This document shows positions 52,867 to 62,485 of a stretch of 64,000 nucleotides of DNA, piece by piece (position 1 is the first letter of the stretch; the number at the start of each line of letters is the position of its first letter). This DNA is from Streptomyces sp. NBC_00513 (GTDB taxonomy: Bacteria; Actinomycetota; Actinomycetes; Streptomycetales; Streptomycetaceae): assembly GCF_041431415.1 (NCBI RefSeq), contig NZ_CP107845.1, positions 5,518,001-5,582,000 on the forward strand, given 5' to 3'. The notes under the pieces were generated by a model, which saw only the letters and a list, made by a program, of their open reading frames with translations, was not told the origin of the DNA and made no database searches. The position numbers were made by a program, and so were the translations under genes.

Positions 52867-54201
52867 TCAGATGCCCGCGAATGCGGCCTCGATGACGTCC
52901 AGGCCCTCGTTCAGCAGGTCCTCGCCGATGACGATCGGGGGGAGGAAGCGCAGCACGTTGCCGTAGGTGCCACAGGTGAGGACGAGCACGCCCTCGGCGT
53001 GGCAGGCCTTCGCGAGCGCGCCGGCCGCCTCCGGGAACGGGGTCTTGGAGACCGGGTCCTTGACGAGCTCGATCGCGATCATGGCGCCGCGGCCGCGGAT
53101 GTCGCCGATGATGTCGTACTTCTCCTGCATGGCCGTCAGGCGGGTCTTCATGACGGACTCGATCTTCTTCGCCGCGGCGTTGAGGTCGAGCTCCTTCATG
53201 GTCTCGATCGAACCGAGGGCACCGGCGCACGCCACCGGGTTGCCGCCGTAGGTGCCACCCAGGCCACCGCCGTGCACGGAGTCCATCATCTCGGCGCGGC
53301 CCGTCACGGCGGCGAGCGGCAGGCCGCCCGCGATGCCCTTGGCGGTGGTGATCAGGTCCGGGACGATGCCCTCGTCCTCGCACGCGAACCACTGGCCGGT
53401 ACGGCAGAAGCCCGACTGGATCTCGTCCGCGACGAACACGATGCCGTTGTCGTTGGCGAACTTCACCAGCGCCGGGAGGAAGCCCTTGGCCGGCTCGATG
53501 AAGCCGCCCTCGCCGAGGACCGGCTCGATGATGATCGCGGCGACGTTGTCGGCGCCGATCTGCTTGCTGATCTGGTCGATCGCCTGCGCGGCGGCCTCCG
53601 GACCGCAGTTCTCGGCGCCGGTGGGCCAGCGGTAGCCGTAGGCGACCGGGACGCGGTAGACCTCGGGCGCGAACGGACCGAAGCCCTGCTTGTACGGCAT
53701 GTTCTTCGAGGTCAGCGCCATCGTCAGGTTCGTACGGCCGTGGTAGCCGTGGTCGAAGACGACGACGGCCTGACGCTTGGTGTACGAACGGGCGATCTTG
53801 ACCGCGTTCTCGACGGCCTCGGCGCCGGAGTTGAACAGCGCGGACTTCTTGGCGTGGTCGCCCGGGGTCAGCTCGGCCAGGGCCTCGCAGACCTCGACGT
53901 AACCCTCGTACGGCGTGACCATGAAACAGGTGTGGGTGAAGTCGGCGAGCTGCGCGGAGGCGCGGCGCACGACCGCCTCGGCGGAGGCGCCCACCGAGGT
54001 CACGGCGATGCCGGAACCGAAGTCGATCATGCGGTTGCCGTCGATGTCCTCGATGATGCCGCCGCCCGCGCGGGCCGTGAAGACGGGAAGCACGGAGCCC
54101 ACGCCACCGGCCACCGTCGCCAGGCGGCGAGCCTGCAGCTCCTGCGACTTGGGGCCGGGGATCGCGGTGACGATGCGGCGCTCCTGCGGGACAGCGGTCA
54201 T
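52867..54201 (-). CDS. gabT: 4-aminobutyrate aminotransferase
   Basis: This 444-residue class III aminotransferase converts GABA and 2-oxoglutarate to succinate semialdehyde and glutamate. Family motifs: FNSGAEAVENAVKIARSYTK, VFDHGYHGRTNLTMALTSKN, IIIEPVLGEGGFI, FVADEIQSGFCRTGQWFACE, and the PLP Lys in TTAKGIAGGLPLAAV. GGAG lies seven bases upstream of the ATG. It completes the polyamine route after the aldehyde dehydrogenases. Confidence 0.93.
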   Translation of the reverse strand: MTAVPQERRIVTAIPGPKSQELQARRLATVAGGVGSVLPVFTARAGGGIIEDIDGNRMIDFGSGIAVTSVGASAEAVVRRASAQLADFTHTCFMVTPYEGYVEVCEALAELTPGDHAKKSALFNSGAEAVENAVKIARSYTKRQAVVVFDHGYHGRTNLTMALTSKNMPYKQGFGPFAPEVYRVPVAYGYRWPTGAENCGPEAAAQAIDQISKQIGADNVAAIIIEPVLGEGGFIEPAKGFLPALVKFANDNGIVFVADEIQSGFCRTGQWFACEDEGIVPDLITTAKGIAGGLPLAAVTGRAEMMDSVHGGGLGGTYGGNPVACAGALGSIETMKELDLNAAAKKIESVMKTRLTAMQEKYDIIGDIRGRGAMIAIELVKDPVSKTPFPEAAGALAKACHAEGVLVLTCGTYGNVLRFLPPIVIGEDLLNEGLDVIEAAFAGI

Positions 54202-54480
54202 AGGGGGCTCCTGGGGGTGTTTTCGGACGCACTTGTGTCTTTGTCCGCAGGCTAGGCCCGGGGGCGGTGGTCCTGCATGCTCCGTTAGGGAGTGGTGCGC
54301 GCGTGTCCTTGTCCGGGACGGCCATAGGGCGGCCGCGGCGCGTGTCCGGGACGGCCTTGCCGCCGCGGCGGCACGTGTCGTGTGGATCATGACGGGGTAC
54401 GGGCCCCGGGGCGCCCGCGGCCACTAGATTGAGCGCGCAGCGCAGCGCAGTGCAGTGAACGGGCAGGGGGCAAGGGGTTC

Positions 54481-56826
54481 ATGAACACCGACGGTGCGTA
54501 CGAGGGACAGTCGCTCCGCGCGGACCACGTGCCGAGACCGGCGGGCCCGCCGGGAGTCCCCCCGAAACCGACCCACGCGCCGGGGGCGGGGGTGGGCGCC
54601 GGACACGGCACGGCCGGCGCCCCGCTGGCGGACTGGGCGCGCACGCCACGCCCGAAGGCCGAGCCGGGTGTCTGGCGCTTCGGATACCGGCCGCGGGAAG
54701 GGGCGGAGGCCGAACCCGCCTCGGACCGGTCGCTGCTCAGTGGCGCCGTCATCTCCTTCCTTGCCTGCGTGCTGCTCTGGTCCCTGCTGAGCAACGGGTA
54801 CATCCCCTATGCCACCGTGCCGGTGAAGCTCTTCACGCCGCGCGACTGGTGGGAGCTGGGGGGTGCGGCCAAAGACGGCCGTGGCGTCGCTGCCGAGCAG
54901 GTCTACATGCTCCTGCTGACCGCCGCACTCGTCGTGTGGTTCAGCCGACTCGGTTCCTGGGGCCTCGCCTTCGACCGCCTCGTCGCGGCTCGAGGCCCAC
55001 AGGCGCGCGGAGTGGGTGCTGCCGCAGCGGCCCTGTTCGTGATGATGCTCATCTGGACCGAGACCTTGCCCGTCGAGGGACTGGCCTTCGGGCATCTGCC
55101 TCACGGAATGGGTGCGCAGTGGACCCTGATCGTCGCGGTCTTGCTCTACCTGCTCATTTACGGGTCCGTCATCGTGTTCTTCGTCCGTCAGGCCCGCAGG
55201 CCCGCGATGGCCGACACGTTCCAGGCGCTGCGACAGGCCCCTCCCGCCACCCCCGACGACCCCGTCGCCTTCAACGAGCTGCGTGGCGCCGGGCTCGGGG
55301 AGGTGGCTGATCGGCTTGGCGGGGAGATCGGGGCCGGGCGGATGAACGACGTGGACTATGCCCGGATCCGCCGCGCCTGGGAGTCCGTGCGCGTCGATCC
55401 CTCGCGTGCGCGGGCCTTCGCCGACGCCGTTCTGAACAACGGCGCGGGGGCCTGCGTGCATCCCTCCGGGGCGCGGGACCTGCCCGTGCGGGCCGCGCGG
55501 CACGATCTGCTGACCCGGCAGGTGCTGCTGGGCACGGTGGAGGACGGGGAGCGGAACCCCTGGGCTCGGCGCGGGACCGCCCTCGCCCTCGATCCCGAGG
55601 TGCTCGGCACCTCGCTGGTGGCGGTCGGGCCCTCCGGCTCCGGCAAGACCCGTCACCTGGTCCGCCCCGTCGTGGAGGCCTTGGCGCTCCAGGCGCTGGC
55701 CGGGCAGGCGGCCGTCGTCGCCGTCGGTTCGGCGGGTGCCCGGCTCGGTCCGGACTCGGCGTACGACATCGTGGTCCGGATCGGCGATCCGGAGTCCGTC
55801 CACGACCTCGACCTTTACGGCGGTGCCACCGACCCCGACGAGGCGGCCGGTCTGCTCGCCGAGGCCTTCGTCGGGGACGTCCCGGGGTCCGAGGTGCGGC
55901 GCGCCGCGACGGCCCTCGCCCAGTTGCTCGGGCCGTTCCACACGGCTCACGGGCGCTTCCCCTCCGTGCCGGAGCTGCGCGACCTCCTCGATCCCGCCGG
56001 TGACGCGGTGGACGCGCTGCGCCGGGAGCTGGAGGCCGCCGGGCAGCCCGCGATGCTGCGCGAGCTCGACGCCCGCAGCCGGCAGCGCGGGGCCCCGGGC
56101 GATCCCGCTCCGGCGCTCGCCGACCGGCTGGCCCTGCTGGACCGGCCCGCCTTCCACGGGTTCTTCGACACCTCCGGGCAGAGCCGGCCGTTCTCGGTAC
56201 GGGCGATGGAGCATCCCATCCGGGTCCGGGTGGACCTTCCCGAGCGGGGGCACGCCGGGGCGTCGCGGATGCTGGCACGGCTGTTGCTCGCCCAGTTCAA
56301 CGCCTCCGTTGCGGCCCGCACGGACCGCTCGCTCTTCGCGTTCCTGGCCTTCGACGACGCCTCGCACACCTTGACCCCGGAGACCGTGCGCGGCGTGCAG
56401 CGGCTGAGGTCGGCGAACGCGGGGGTGCTGTTGACGCTGCGTACCCTCGACGACGTGCCGGACGGGCTGCGGACCCCGTTGCTGGGCGCGGTGGGCTGTC
56501 GGATGGCCTTCTCCGGGGTCACCACCTGGGACGGGAAGCGGTTCGCCGAGGCCTGGGGCACGGAGTGGGTGGAGACGCGGGACGTCACCCACCGGACGGT
56601 CTTCGCCGACCAGCCGCTGACCCGGGCCATCCACGCCTTCCGGAAGCTGGTCACGGGCAAGGCCGTGACCACGGACGCGGTGACCGTGCGGCAGGTGGAG
56701 CGCGAGCGCTGGTCGGCGTCCGACCTGGCGCACGCCGTGCCGCCGGACCACGCCGTGCTCTCGCTGACCTCGGTCCGGGGGGAGCGGGCCGCGCCCCTGC
56801 TGGTCAGGCTGGCCGGATCGAGCTGA
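54481..56826 (+). CDS. VirD4/TraG-like membrane ATPase
   Basis: This 781-residue protein has a disordered Pro-rich N-terminus (1-65), three or four membrane segments (about residues 84-230) and a cytoplasmic ATPase domain: Walker A VGPSGSGKTRHLVRP near residue 384 and a Walker-B-like FLAFDDASHTL near 625. The layout is that of type IV coupling proteins, but no relaxase, conjugation genes or element boundary is nearby. Related ATP/GTP-binding proteins are part of ordinary Streptomyces chromosomes. The role is unknown; septum- or DNA-transfer-related work is possible. Confidence 0.65.
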   Translation: MNTDGAYEGQSLRADHVPRPAGPPGVPPKPTHAPGAGVGAGHGTAGAPLADWARTPRPKAEPGVWRFGYRPREGAEAEPASDRSLLSGAVISFLACVLLWSLLSNGYIPYATVPVKLFTPRDWWELGGAAKDGRGVAAEQVYMLLLTAALVVWFSRLGSWGLAFDRLVAARGPQARGVGAAAAALFVMMLIWTETLPVEGLAFGHLPHGMGAQWTLIVAVLLYLLIYGSVIVFFVRQARRPAMADTFQALRQAPPATPDDPVAFNELRGAGLGEVADRLGGEIGAGRMNDVDYARIRRAWESVRVDPSRARAFADAVLNNGAGACVHPSGARDLPVRAARHDLLTRQVLLGTVEDGERNPWARRGTALALDPEVLGTSLVAVGPSGSGKTRHLVRPVVEALALQALAGQAAVVAVGSAGARLGPDSAYDIVVRIGDPESVHDLDLYGGATDPDEAAGLLAEAFVGDVPGSEVRRAATALAQLLGPFHTAHGRFPSVPELRDLLDPAGDAVDALRRELEAAGQPAMLRELDARSRQRGAPGDPAPALADRLALLDRPAFHGFFDTSGQSRPFSVRAMEHPIRVRVDLPERGHAGASRMLARLLLAQFNASVAARTDRSLFAFLAFDDASHTLTPETVRGVQRLRSANAGVLLTLRTLDDVPDGLRTPLLGAVGCRMAFSGVTTWDGKRFAEAWGTEWVETRDVTHRTVFADQPLTRAIHAFRKLVTGKAVTTDAVTVRQVERERWSASDLAHAVPPDHAVLSLTSVRGERAAPLLVRLAGSS

Positions 56827-56873
56827 GCGGACCCGTACGAGGTGGCAGAATCGAGGGGAGTCGTTCATACGAC

Positions 56874-56944
56874 ACGGCGCAATCCCCTTCGCCGGACACG
56901 GCGAAATACCCTTCGCCCGCACGGCGCAATCCCCTTCGCCGGAC
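56874..56944. repeat. Three tandem 23/24-base repeats before pucR
   Basis: Units at 56874-56897 and 56921-56944 are identical over 24 bases and contain GGCGCAATCCCCTTCGCC. The middle unit (56898-56920) is a diverged copy with GGCGAAATACCCTTCGCC. Each unit carries GGCG...CGCC half-sites. The array lies 98 bases upstream of the pucR ATG and may be an operator array. Confidence 0.7.
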
Positions 56945-57041
56945 CCGGTGACAGGCTCCCTGCCCGACACGGCGACCCACCCCCGCTCCGTGCCCGGCCC
57001 GCTCGCCGCCCCACTCCTCCGTCTAAGGCCCCTGGTACCCG

Positions 57042-58622
57042 ATGCCGCTCACCCTCGCCTCGCTCGTCCAGCACTCGGCGCTCAAGCTCAGCGTCCGGGC
57101 GGGGGAGGGCCGCCTCGACACGCCCGTGCGCTGGGCCCACGTCAGCGAGCTCGCCGACCCCGTCCCCTACATGGAGGGCGGTGAACTGCTGCTGATCACC
57201 GCGATGAAACTGGACGCCGAGGACCCCGAGGAGATGCGGCGGTACGTACGGAGGCTCGCGGCCTCCGGCGTCGTCGGCATCGGCTTTGCGATCGGCGTCA
57301 ACTACGAGGCGATTCCCGAGGCCCTGGTCGAGGCGGCGGCGGCGGAGGACCTGCCGCTGCTGGAGGTGCCGCGCCGCACCCCGTTCCTCGCCATCAGCAA
57401 GGCGGTCTCGGCGGCCCTCGCGGCCGACCAGTACCGGGCCGTGACGGCCGGTTTCGAGGCGCAGCGGGAGCTGACCCGCGCCGCCCTGTCGGCCGACGGC
57501 CCCGCCGAACTCCTGACGAAGCTGGCGGCGCACGTACACGGCTGGGCCGCGCTGTACGACACCTCGGGCGCGGTGGTCGCGGCGGCTCCCGACTGGGCGG
57601 CCCGCCGGGCGGCCCGGCTGACCCCGGACGTGGAGCGGCTGCGGGAACGGCCCGCGCCCGCGAGCGCGGTGGTGGGCGGCTCCGACGACCGCGTCGAACT
57701 CCAGTCGCTGGGTACGGGGCGACGGGCGCGGGGCGCGCTCGCGGTGGGCACCGGCGCCCCGCTGGGCACGGCGGAGCGGTACGCCGTGCACTCGGCGGTG
57801 GCCCTGCTGACGCTCACCACCGAGCGGTCCCGGTCCCTGCACGACGCGGAGTCCCGGCTCGGGGCCGCGGTGCTGCGGATGCTGATGGTCGGCGAGGCGG
57901 AGCGCGCGCTGGCCGTCGCGGGGGATCTGTACGGGGCGCTCCTGGAGTCCCCGTTCCGGATCGTGGTGGCCGAGCCGGCCCTGACGGGGACGGCCCAACC
58001 GGAGGGTCTCGCCCAATTGGCCGACGCGGTGGAGTCGGCGGCGGCCCGTACCGGCGAGGCGCTGCTGGTGGTGCCCGAGGAAGGGCGGCTGGTGGTCCTG
58101 GCGGCCGAGGCGGGTTCCGCGGCACGGGCCTGTGCGGAGCACGCGGAACTGCTGGAGGCGCGGCGCGGCCGGGACACGACCGGGCCGGAGCCCGACGAAC
58201 TGGTGATCGGGCTGTCGGGCACGGCCGGACCCGCCGGCGTGGCGGCGGCCTTCAAACAGGCGGACCAGGCGCTCGCCGTGGCCCGGCGACGCGGCCGGGC
58301 GATGGTGGAGCACGAGGACCTGGCGGCGGGGTCGGTGCTGCCGCTGCTGGCCGACGACGCGGTACGGGCCTTCGCGGACGGCACGCTGCGGGCCCTGCGG
58401 GAACACGACGCGAAGGGTCGCGGCGACCTGGTGGCCTCGCTGCAGGCCTGGCTCTCCCGGCACGGCCAGTGGGACGCGGCGGCGGTGGACCTGGGCGTGC
58501 ACCGGCACACGTTGCGGTACCGGATGAAGCGGGTGGAGGAGATCCTCGGCCGCTCGCTGGACGACCCGGACGTCCGGATGGAACTCTGGCTCGCCCTCAA
58601 GGCCGCCTCGACCGTCTCCTAG
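57042..58622 (+). CDS. PucR-family transcriptional activator
   Basis: This 526-residue regulator has an N-terminal PucR purine-catabolism-type domain (about 1-120, ELADPVPYMEGGELLLITAM) and a C-terminal helix-turn-helix (AAVDLGVHRHTLRYRMKRVE then EILGRSLDDPDVRMELWLAL). Such proteins often activate GABA or purine use. The position between gabT and the next aldehyde dehydrogenase suggests it controls GABA breakdown. ATG 57042 has weak upstream signal. Confidence 0.87.
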   Translation: MPLTLASLVQHSALKLSVRAGEGRLDTPVRWAHVSELADPVPYMEGGELLLITAMKLDAEDPEEMRRYVRRLAASGVVGIGFAIGVNYEAIPEALVEAAAAEDLPLLEVPRRTPFLAISKAVSAALAADQYRAVTAGFEAQRELTRAALSADGPAELLTKLAAHVHGWAALYDTSGAVVAAAPDWAARRAARLTPDVERLRERPAPASAVVGGSDDRVELQSLGTGRRARGALAVGTGAPLGTAERYAVHSAVALLTLTTERSRSLHDAESRLGAAVLRMLMVGEAERALAVAGDLYGALLESPFRIVVAEPALTGTAQPEGLAQLADAVESAAARTGEALLVVPEEGRLVVLAAEAGSAARACAEHAELLEARRGRDTTGPEPDELVIGLSGTAGPAGVAAAFKQADQALAVARRRGRAMVEHEDLAAGSVLPLLADDAVRAFADGTLRALREHDAKGRGDLVASLQAWLSRHGQWDAAAVDLGVHRHTLRYRMKRVEEILGRSLDDPDVRMELWLALKAASTVS

Positions 58623-58792
58623 GCCCCCTCGGCAAAGTGGCGCCCGGCCCCCGCGAGCGGCCCCGACACTGACAAAGCGGCGCGGGTCGGCATGCGTGTA
58701 CTCCATGCCGGATAAACAACGAATCCTCCGCGGAGTCCTACGGTGGTGGGGACAAGGACCCCACCGCACAACTCCGAAGGGCCGGGATTCGC

Positions 58793-60238
58793 ATGACTTC
58801 CACCCACGCCTTCTGGCTCGCCGGCCGCCTGGCCACCGGCGAGGACAGCTTCGACGTCCACTCCCCGTGGGACGGTCGCCTGGTCGGCTCCGTCAGCGTG
58901 CCGACCGACGCACAGGTCGAAGAGGCCGTGGCCGCGGCGCACGCCGTGACGGCGGAGTTTTCCGCGACCCCCGCCCACGTACGGGCCGCCGCCCTGGACC
59001 ACGTGTCCAAGCGGCTCGCCGAGCGCACCGAGGAGATCGCCCAGCTGATCTCCGCCGAGAACGGCAAGCCCATCAAGTGGGCCCGCGGCGAGGTCGGCCG
59101 TGCGGTGTCCGTGTTCCGTTTCGCCGCCGAGGAGGCCCGCCGCTTCAACGGGGGAGAGGCCCAGCGCCTGGACACTGACGCCGGTGGCGTCGGCCGGCTC
59201 GCGCTGACCCGCCGCTTCGTCAAGGGTCCCGTGCTCGGCATCGCGCCGTTCAACTTCCCGCTGAACCTGTGCGCCCACAAGGTGGCTCCCGCCATCGCCG
59301 TCGGCGCGCCGATCATCCTGAAGCCGGCCCCGGCCACCCCGCTCTCCGGCCTGATCCTCGGCGAGCTGCTCGCCGAGACGGACCTGCCGGTCGGCTCCTG
59401 GTCCGTCCTGCCCGTGGCGAACGACAAGATGCCCGCCCTGGTCAAGGACGAGCGCCTGCCCGTCATCTCCTTCACCGGCTCCGACACGGTCGGCTACGCC
59501 ATCCAGCAGTCGGTGCCCCACAAGCACTGCACCCTGGAGCTCGGCGGCAACGCCGCGGCCGTCGTCCTCGCCGACTGGTCCTCCGAGGCCGACATCGACT
59601 GGGCCGCGACCCGTATCGCGACCTTCTCGAACTACCAGGCCGGCCAGTCCTGCATCTCGGTGCAGCGCGTGATCGCCGACGCCTCCGTGTACGACCGCCT
59701 CGTCGAGAAGGTCGTCGCCAAGGTCCGTGCCCAGGTCACCGGTGACCCGTCCGACTCCGCCACCGACGTCGGCCCCCTCGTCTCCGAGGACGCCGCCAAG
59801 CGCGTCGAGTCCTGGGTGGACGAGGCCGTCTCCGCCGGCGCCAAGCTGCTCACCGGCGGCAAGCGCGAGGGTGCCTCGTACGAGCCCACCGTCGTCGCGG
59901 ACCTGCCGGCCGGTGTCACGCTCGCCGTCGAGGAGGTCTTCGGGCCGGTCCTCACGCTGCAGAAGGTCGACGGGGTCGACGAGGCCTTCGCCGCCGTCAA
60001 CGACTCGAAGTTCGGTCTGCAGACCGGCGTGTTCACCCGGGACATCCAGGTCGCGTTCCGCGCGCACCGCGAGCTGGAGGTCGGCGGTGTGATCGTCGGC
60101 GACGCGCCGTCCTACCGCGCCGACCAGATGCCGTACGGCGGCGTCAAGCAGTCCGGCGTCGGTCGCGAGGGCGTCCGCTACGCCATGGACGACTACACGT
60201 ACGAGCGGGTCCTGGTCCTCACGGGCCTGGACATCTGA
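58793..60238 (+). CDS. Aldehyde dehydrogenase family protein
   Basis: This 481-residue NAD(P)-dependent dehydrogenase has APFNFPLNLCAHKVAPAIAV, the general-base Glu in LELGGNAAAVVLAD and the catalytic Cys in GQSCISVQRV. The LELGGNAA pattern separates it from the two aminobutyraldehyde-type copies. Its position after gabT and pucR would suit succinate-semialdehyde oxidation, but other small aldehydes cannot be excluded. Confidence 0.82.
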   Translation: MTSTHAFWLAGRLATGEDSFDVHSPWDGRLVGSVSVPTDAQVEEAVAAAHAVTAEFSATPAHVRAAALDHVSKRLAERTEEIAQLISAENGKPIKWARGEVGRAVSVFRFAAEEARRFNGGEAQRLDTDAGGVGRLALTRRFVKGPVLGIAPFNFPLNLCAHKVAPAIAVGAPIILKPAPATPLSGLILGELLAETDLPVGSWSVLPVANDKMPALVKDERLPVISFTGSDTVGYAIQQSVPHKHCTLELGGNAAAVVLADWSSEADIDWAATRIATFSNYQAGQSCISVQRVIADASVYDRLVEKVVAKVRAQVTGDPSDSATDVGPLVSEDAAKRVESWVDEAVSAGAKLLTGGKREGASYEPTVVADLPAGVTLAVEEVFGPVLTLQKVDGVDEAFAAVNDSKFGLQTGVFTRDIQVAFRAHRELEVGGVIVGDAPSYRADQMPYGGVKQSGVGREGVRYAMDDYTYERVLVLTGLDI

Positions 60239-60261
60239 GCGCACTCGTACGGCCATGAGCC

Positions 60262-60305
60262 GACGGCCGGAGCCCACTGTGCGGGGGCTCCGGCCGTCTC
60301 CTTTT
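60262..60305 (+). terminator. Strong hairpin terminator
   Basis: GACGGCCGGAGCCC (60262-60275) and GGGCTCCGGCCGTC (60285-60298) are perfect 14-base arms, followed by TCCTTTT. It ends the aldehyde dehydrogenase transcript before the acyl-CoA dehydrogenase gene. Confidence 0.85.
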
Positions 60306-60422
60306 CGCCCACCCGGCCGGACGCCCCTTTTCAGGGCGCACGAAACGGGTACCACTCACCAGGTAGCACCGACCGGTATCCGGAAAGTCAACCGACTTCG
60401 GCGGCGAGGTGAGTCCCCTCTC

Positions 60423-62375
60423 ATGTCCGCAACACAGCCCAGCGGCACTCAGCCCAAGGTGACCGAACGCGAGGCACGGCAGGTCGCGGAAGCGGCCCGG
60501 GAACAGGACTGGCGCAAGCCCAGCTTCGCGAAGGAGCTCTTCCTCGGGCGGTTCCGGCTCGACCTGATCCACCCCCATCCGCTGCCCGCCGACGAGGACG
60601 TCCGGCGCGGCGAGGCCTTCCTGGCCCGGCTGCGGCAGTTCTGCGAGACGCAGATCGACGGGGCCCGCATCGAACGCGAGGCGAGGATCCCCGACGAGAC
60701 CGTGCGCGGACTGAAGGAACTCGGCGCACTCGGCATGAAGATCGACCCGAAGTACGGGGGTCTCGGTCTCACCCAGGTGTACTACAACAAGGCGCTCGCC
60801 CTCGTCGGTTCGGTCAGCCCCGCCATCGGGGCCCTGCTCTCCGCCCACCAGTCGATCGGCGTCCCCCAGCCGCTCAAGATGTTCGGCACCCGGGAGCAGA
60901 AGGACACCTACCTGCCCCGCTGCGCCACCACCGCCATCAGCGCCTTCCTGCTCACCGAGCCCGACGTGGGCTCCGACCCGGCGCGACTGGCCACCACGGC
61001 GGTACCGGACGAGAGCGGCGACGGGTACCTCCTCGACGGGGTGAAGCTCTGGACCACCAACGGGGTGGTCGCCGACCTGCTCGTCGTGATGGCCCGGGTA
61101 CCGAAGAGCGAGAACCACCGGGGCGGGATCACCGCCTTCGTGGTCGAGGCGGACTCGCCCGGCATCACCGTCGAGCACCGCAACGCCTTCATGGGCCTGC
61201 GCGGTCTGGAGAACGGCGTCACCCGCTTCCACCAGGTGCGGGTCCCCGCGGCCCAGCGGATCGGAGCCGAGGGCGCCGGTCTGAAGATCGCGCTGACCAC
61301 CCTGAACACCGGCCGCCTCTCGCTGCCCGCCATGTGCGTCGGCGCCGGCAAGTGGTGTCTGAAGATCGCACGCGAGTGGTCGGGCGTGCGCGAGCAGTGG
61401 GGCCGGCCGGTGGCCCGGCACGAGGCGGTCGGCTCCAAGATCGCCTTCATCGCCGCCACCACCTTCGCCCTGGAGGCCGTGGTCGACCTCGCCTCCCAGA
61501 TGGCCGACGAGGACCGCAACGACATCCGCATCGAGGCCGCCCTCGCGAAGCTCTACGGCTCCGAGATGGCCTGCCTGATGGCCGACGAACTGGTCCAGAT
61601 CCGCGGCGGACGCGGCTTCGAGACCGCCGAGTCGCTGGCCGCCCGCGGCGAGCGGGCCGTCCCCGCCGAACAGATGCTGCGCGATCTGCGCATCAACCGG
61701 ATCTTCGAGGGCTCGACCGAGATCATGCACCTGCTCATCGCGCGGGAGGCGGTGGACGCCCACCTGTCGGTGGCCGGCGACCTCATCGACCCCGAGAAGG
61801 CCCTCGGCGACAAGGCGAAGGCCGGCGCCCGCGCGGCCGGGTTCTACGCGCGCTGGCTGCCCAGACTGGCCACCGGGGCCGGCCAGGTGCCGGGGACCTA
61901 CCGGGAGTTCCACCCCGACGGCCACCCCGACCTCGCCACCCACCTGCGCTACGTCGAGCGGACCTCCCGCAAACTCGCCCGATCGACGTTCTACGCCATG
62001 TCCCGCTGGCAGGGGCGGATGGAGACGAAGCAGGGCTTCCTCGGCCGGATCGTGGACATCGGCGCCGAACTCTTCGCGATGAGCGCCGCCTGTGTGCGCG
62101 CCGAGCACCTGCGCGCGACCGGCGACCACGGCCGCGAGGCCTACCAACTCGCCGACGCCTTCTGCCGGCAGTCCCGGATCCGCGTCGAGGAACTCTTCGG
62201 CCGGCTCTGGTCCAACACCGACGACCTGGACGGCAAGGTCGTCGCCGGGGTGCTGTCCGGCACCTACACCTGGCTGGAGGAGGGCATCCTCGACCCCTCG
62301 GGCGACGGCCCGTGGATCGCCGACGCCACCCCGGGCCCGTCCACCCGCGAAAACGTCCACCGCCCGCTGCGCTGA
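60423..62375 (+). CDS. Acyl-CoA dehydrogenase
   Basis: This 650-residue FAD enzyme catalyses the first oxidation step of fatty acid breakdown. Core motifs are AFLLTEPDVGSDPARLATTA, LWTTNGVVADLLVVMARVP, and the late RGGRGFETAE then RDLRINRIFEGSTEIMHLLI with the catalytic Glu. The C-terminal extension of about 170 residues makes it longer than simple acyl-CoA dehydrogenases and resembles very-long-chain types. Start ATG 60423 lies 120 bases after the terminator. Confidence 0.88.
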   Translation: MSATQPSGTQPKVTEREARQVAEAAREQDWRKPSFAKELFLGRFRLDLIHPHPLPADEDVRRGEAFLARLRQFCETQIDGARIEREARIPDETVRGLKELGALGMKIDPKYGGLGLTQVYYNKALALVGSVSPAIGALLSAHQSIGVPQPLKMFGTREQKDTYLPRCATTAISAFLLTEPDVGSDPARLATTAVPDESGDGYLLDGVKLWTTNGVVADLLVVMARVPKSENHRGGITAFVVEADSPGITVEHRNAFMGLRGLENGVTRFHQVRVPAAQRIGAEGAGLKIALTTLNTGRLSLPAMCVGAGKWCLKIAREWSGVREQWGRPVARHEAVGSKIAFIAATTFALEAVVDLASQMADEDRNDIRIEAALAKLYGSEMACLMADELVQIRGGRGFETAESLAARGERAVPAEQMLRDLRINRIFEGSTEIMHLLIAREAVDAHLSVAGDLIDPEKALGDKAKAGARAAGFYARWLPRLATGAGQVPGTYREFHPDGHPDLATHLRYVERTSRKLARSTFYAMSRWQGRMETKQGFLGRIVDIGAELFAMSAACVRAEHLRATGDHGREAYQLADAFCRQSRIRVEELFGRLWSNTDDLDGKVVAGVLSGTYTWLEEGILDPSGDGPWIADATPGPSTRENVHRPLR

Positions 62376-62485
62376 CCTGCGAGGATCAAGACGGGCCCGA
62401 GCCACGAGGAGCGATCCGAGCGACCGAGGGAGCGGCCCGCGCGAACAGGACGAGTACCGGCACGAGCACGAGGCGGACGGGAACG

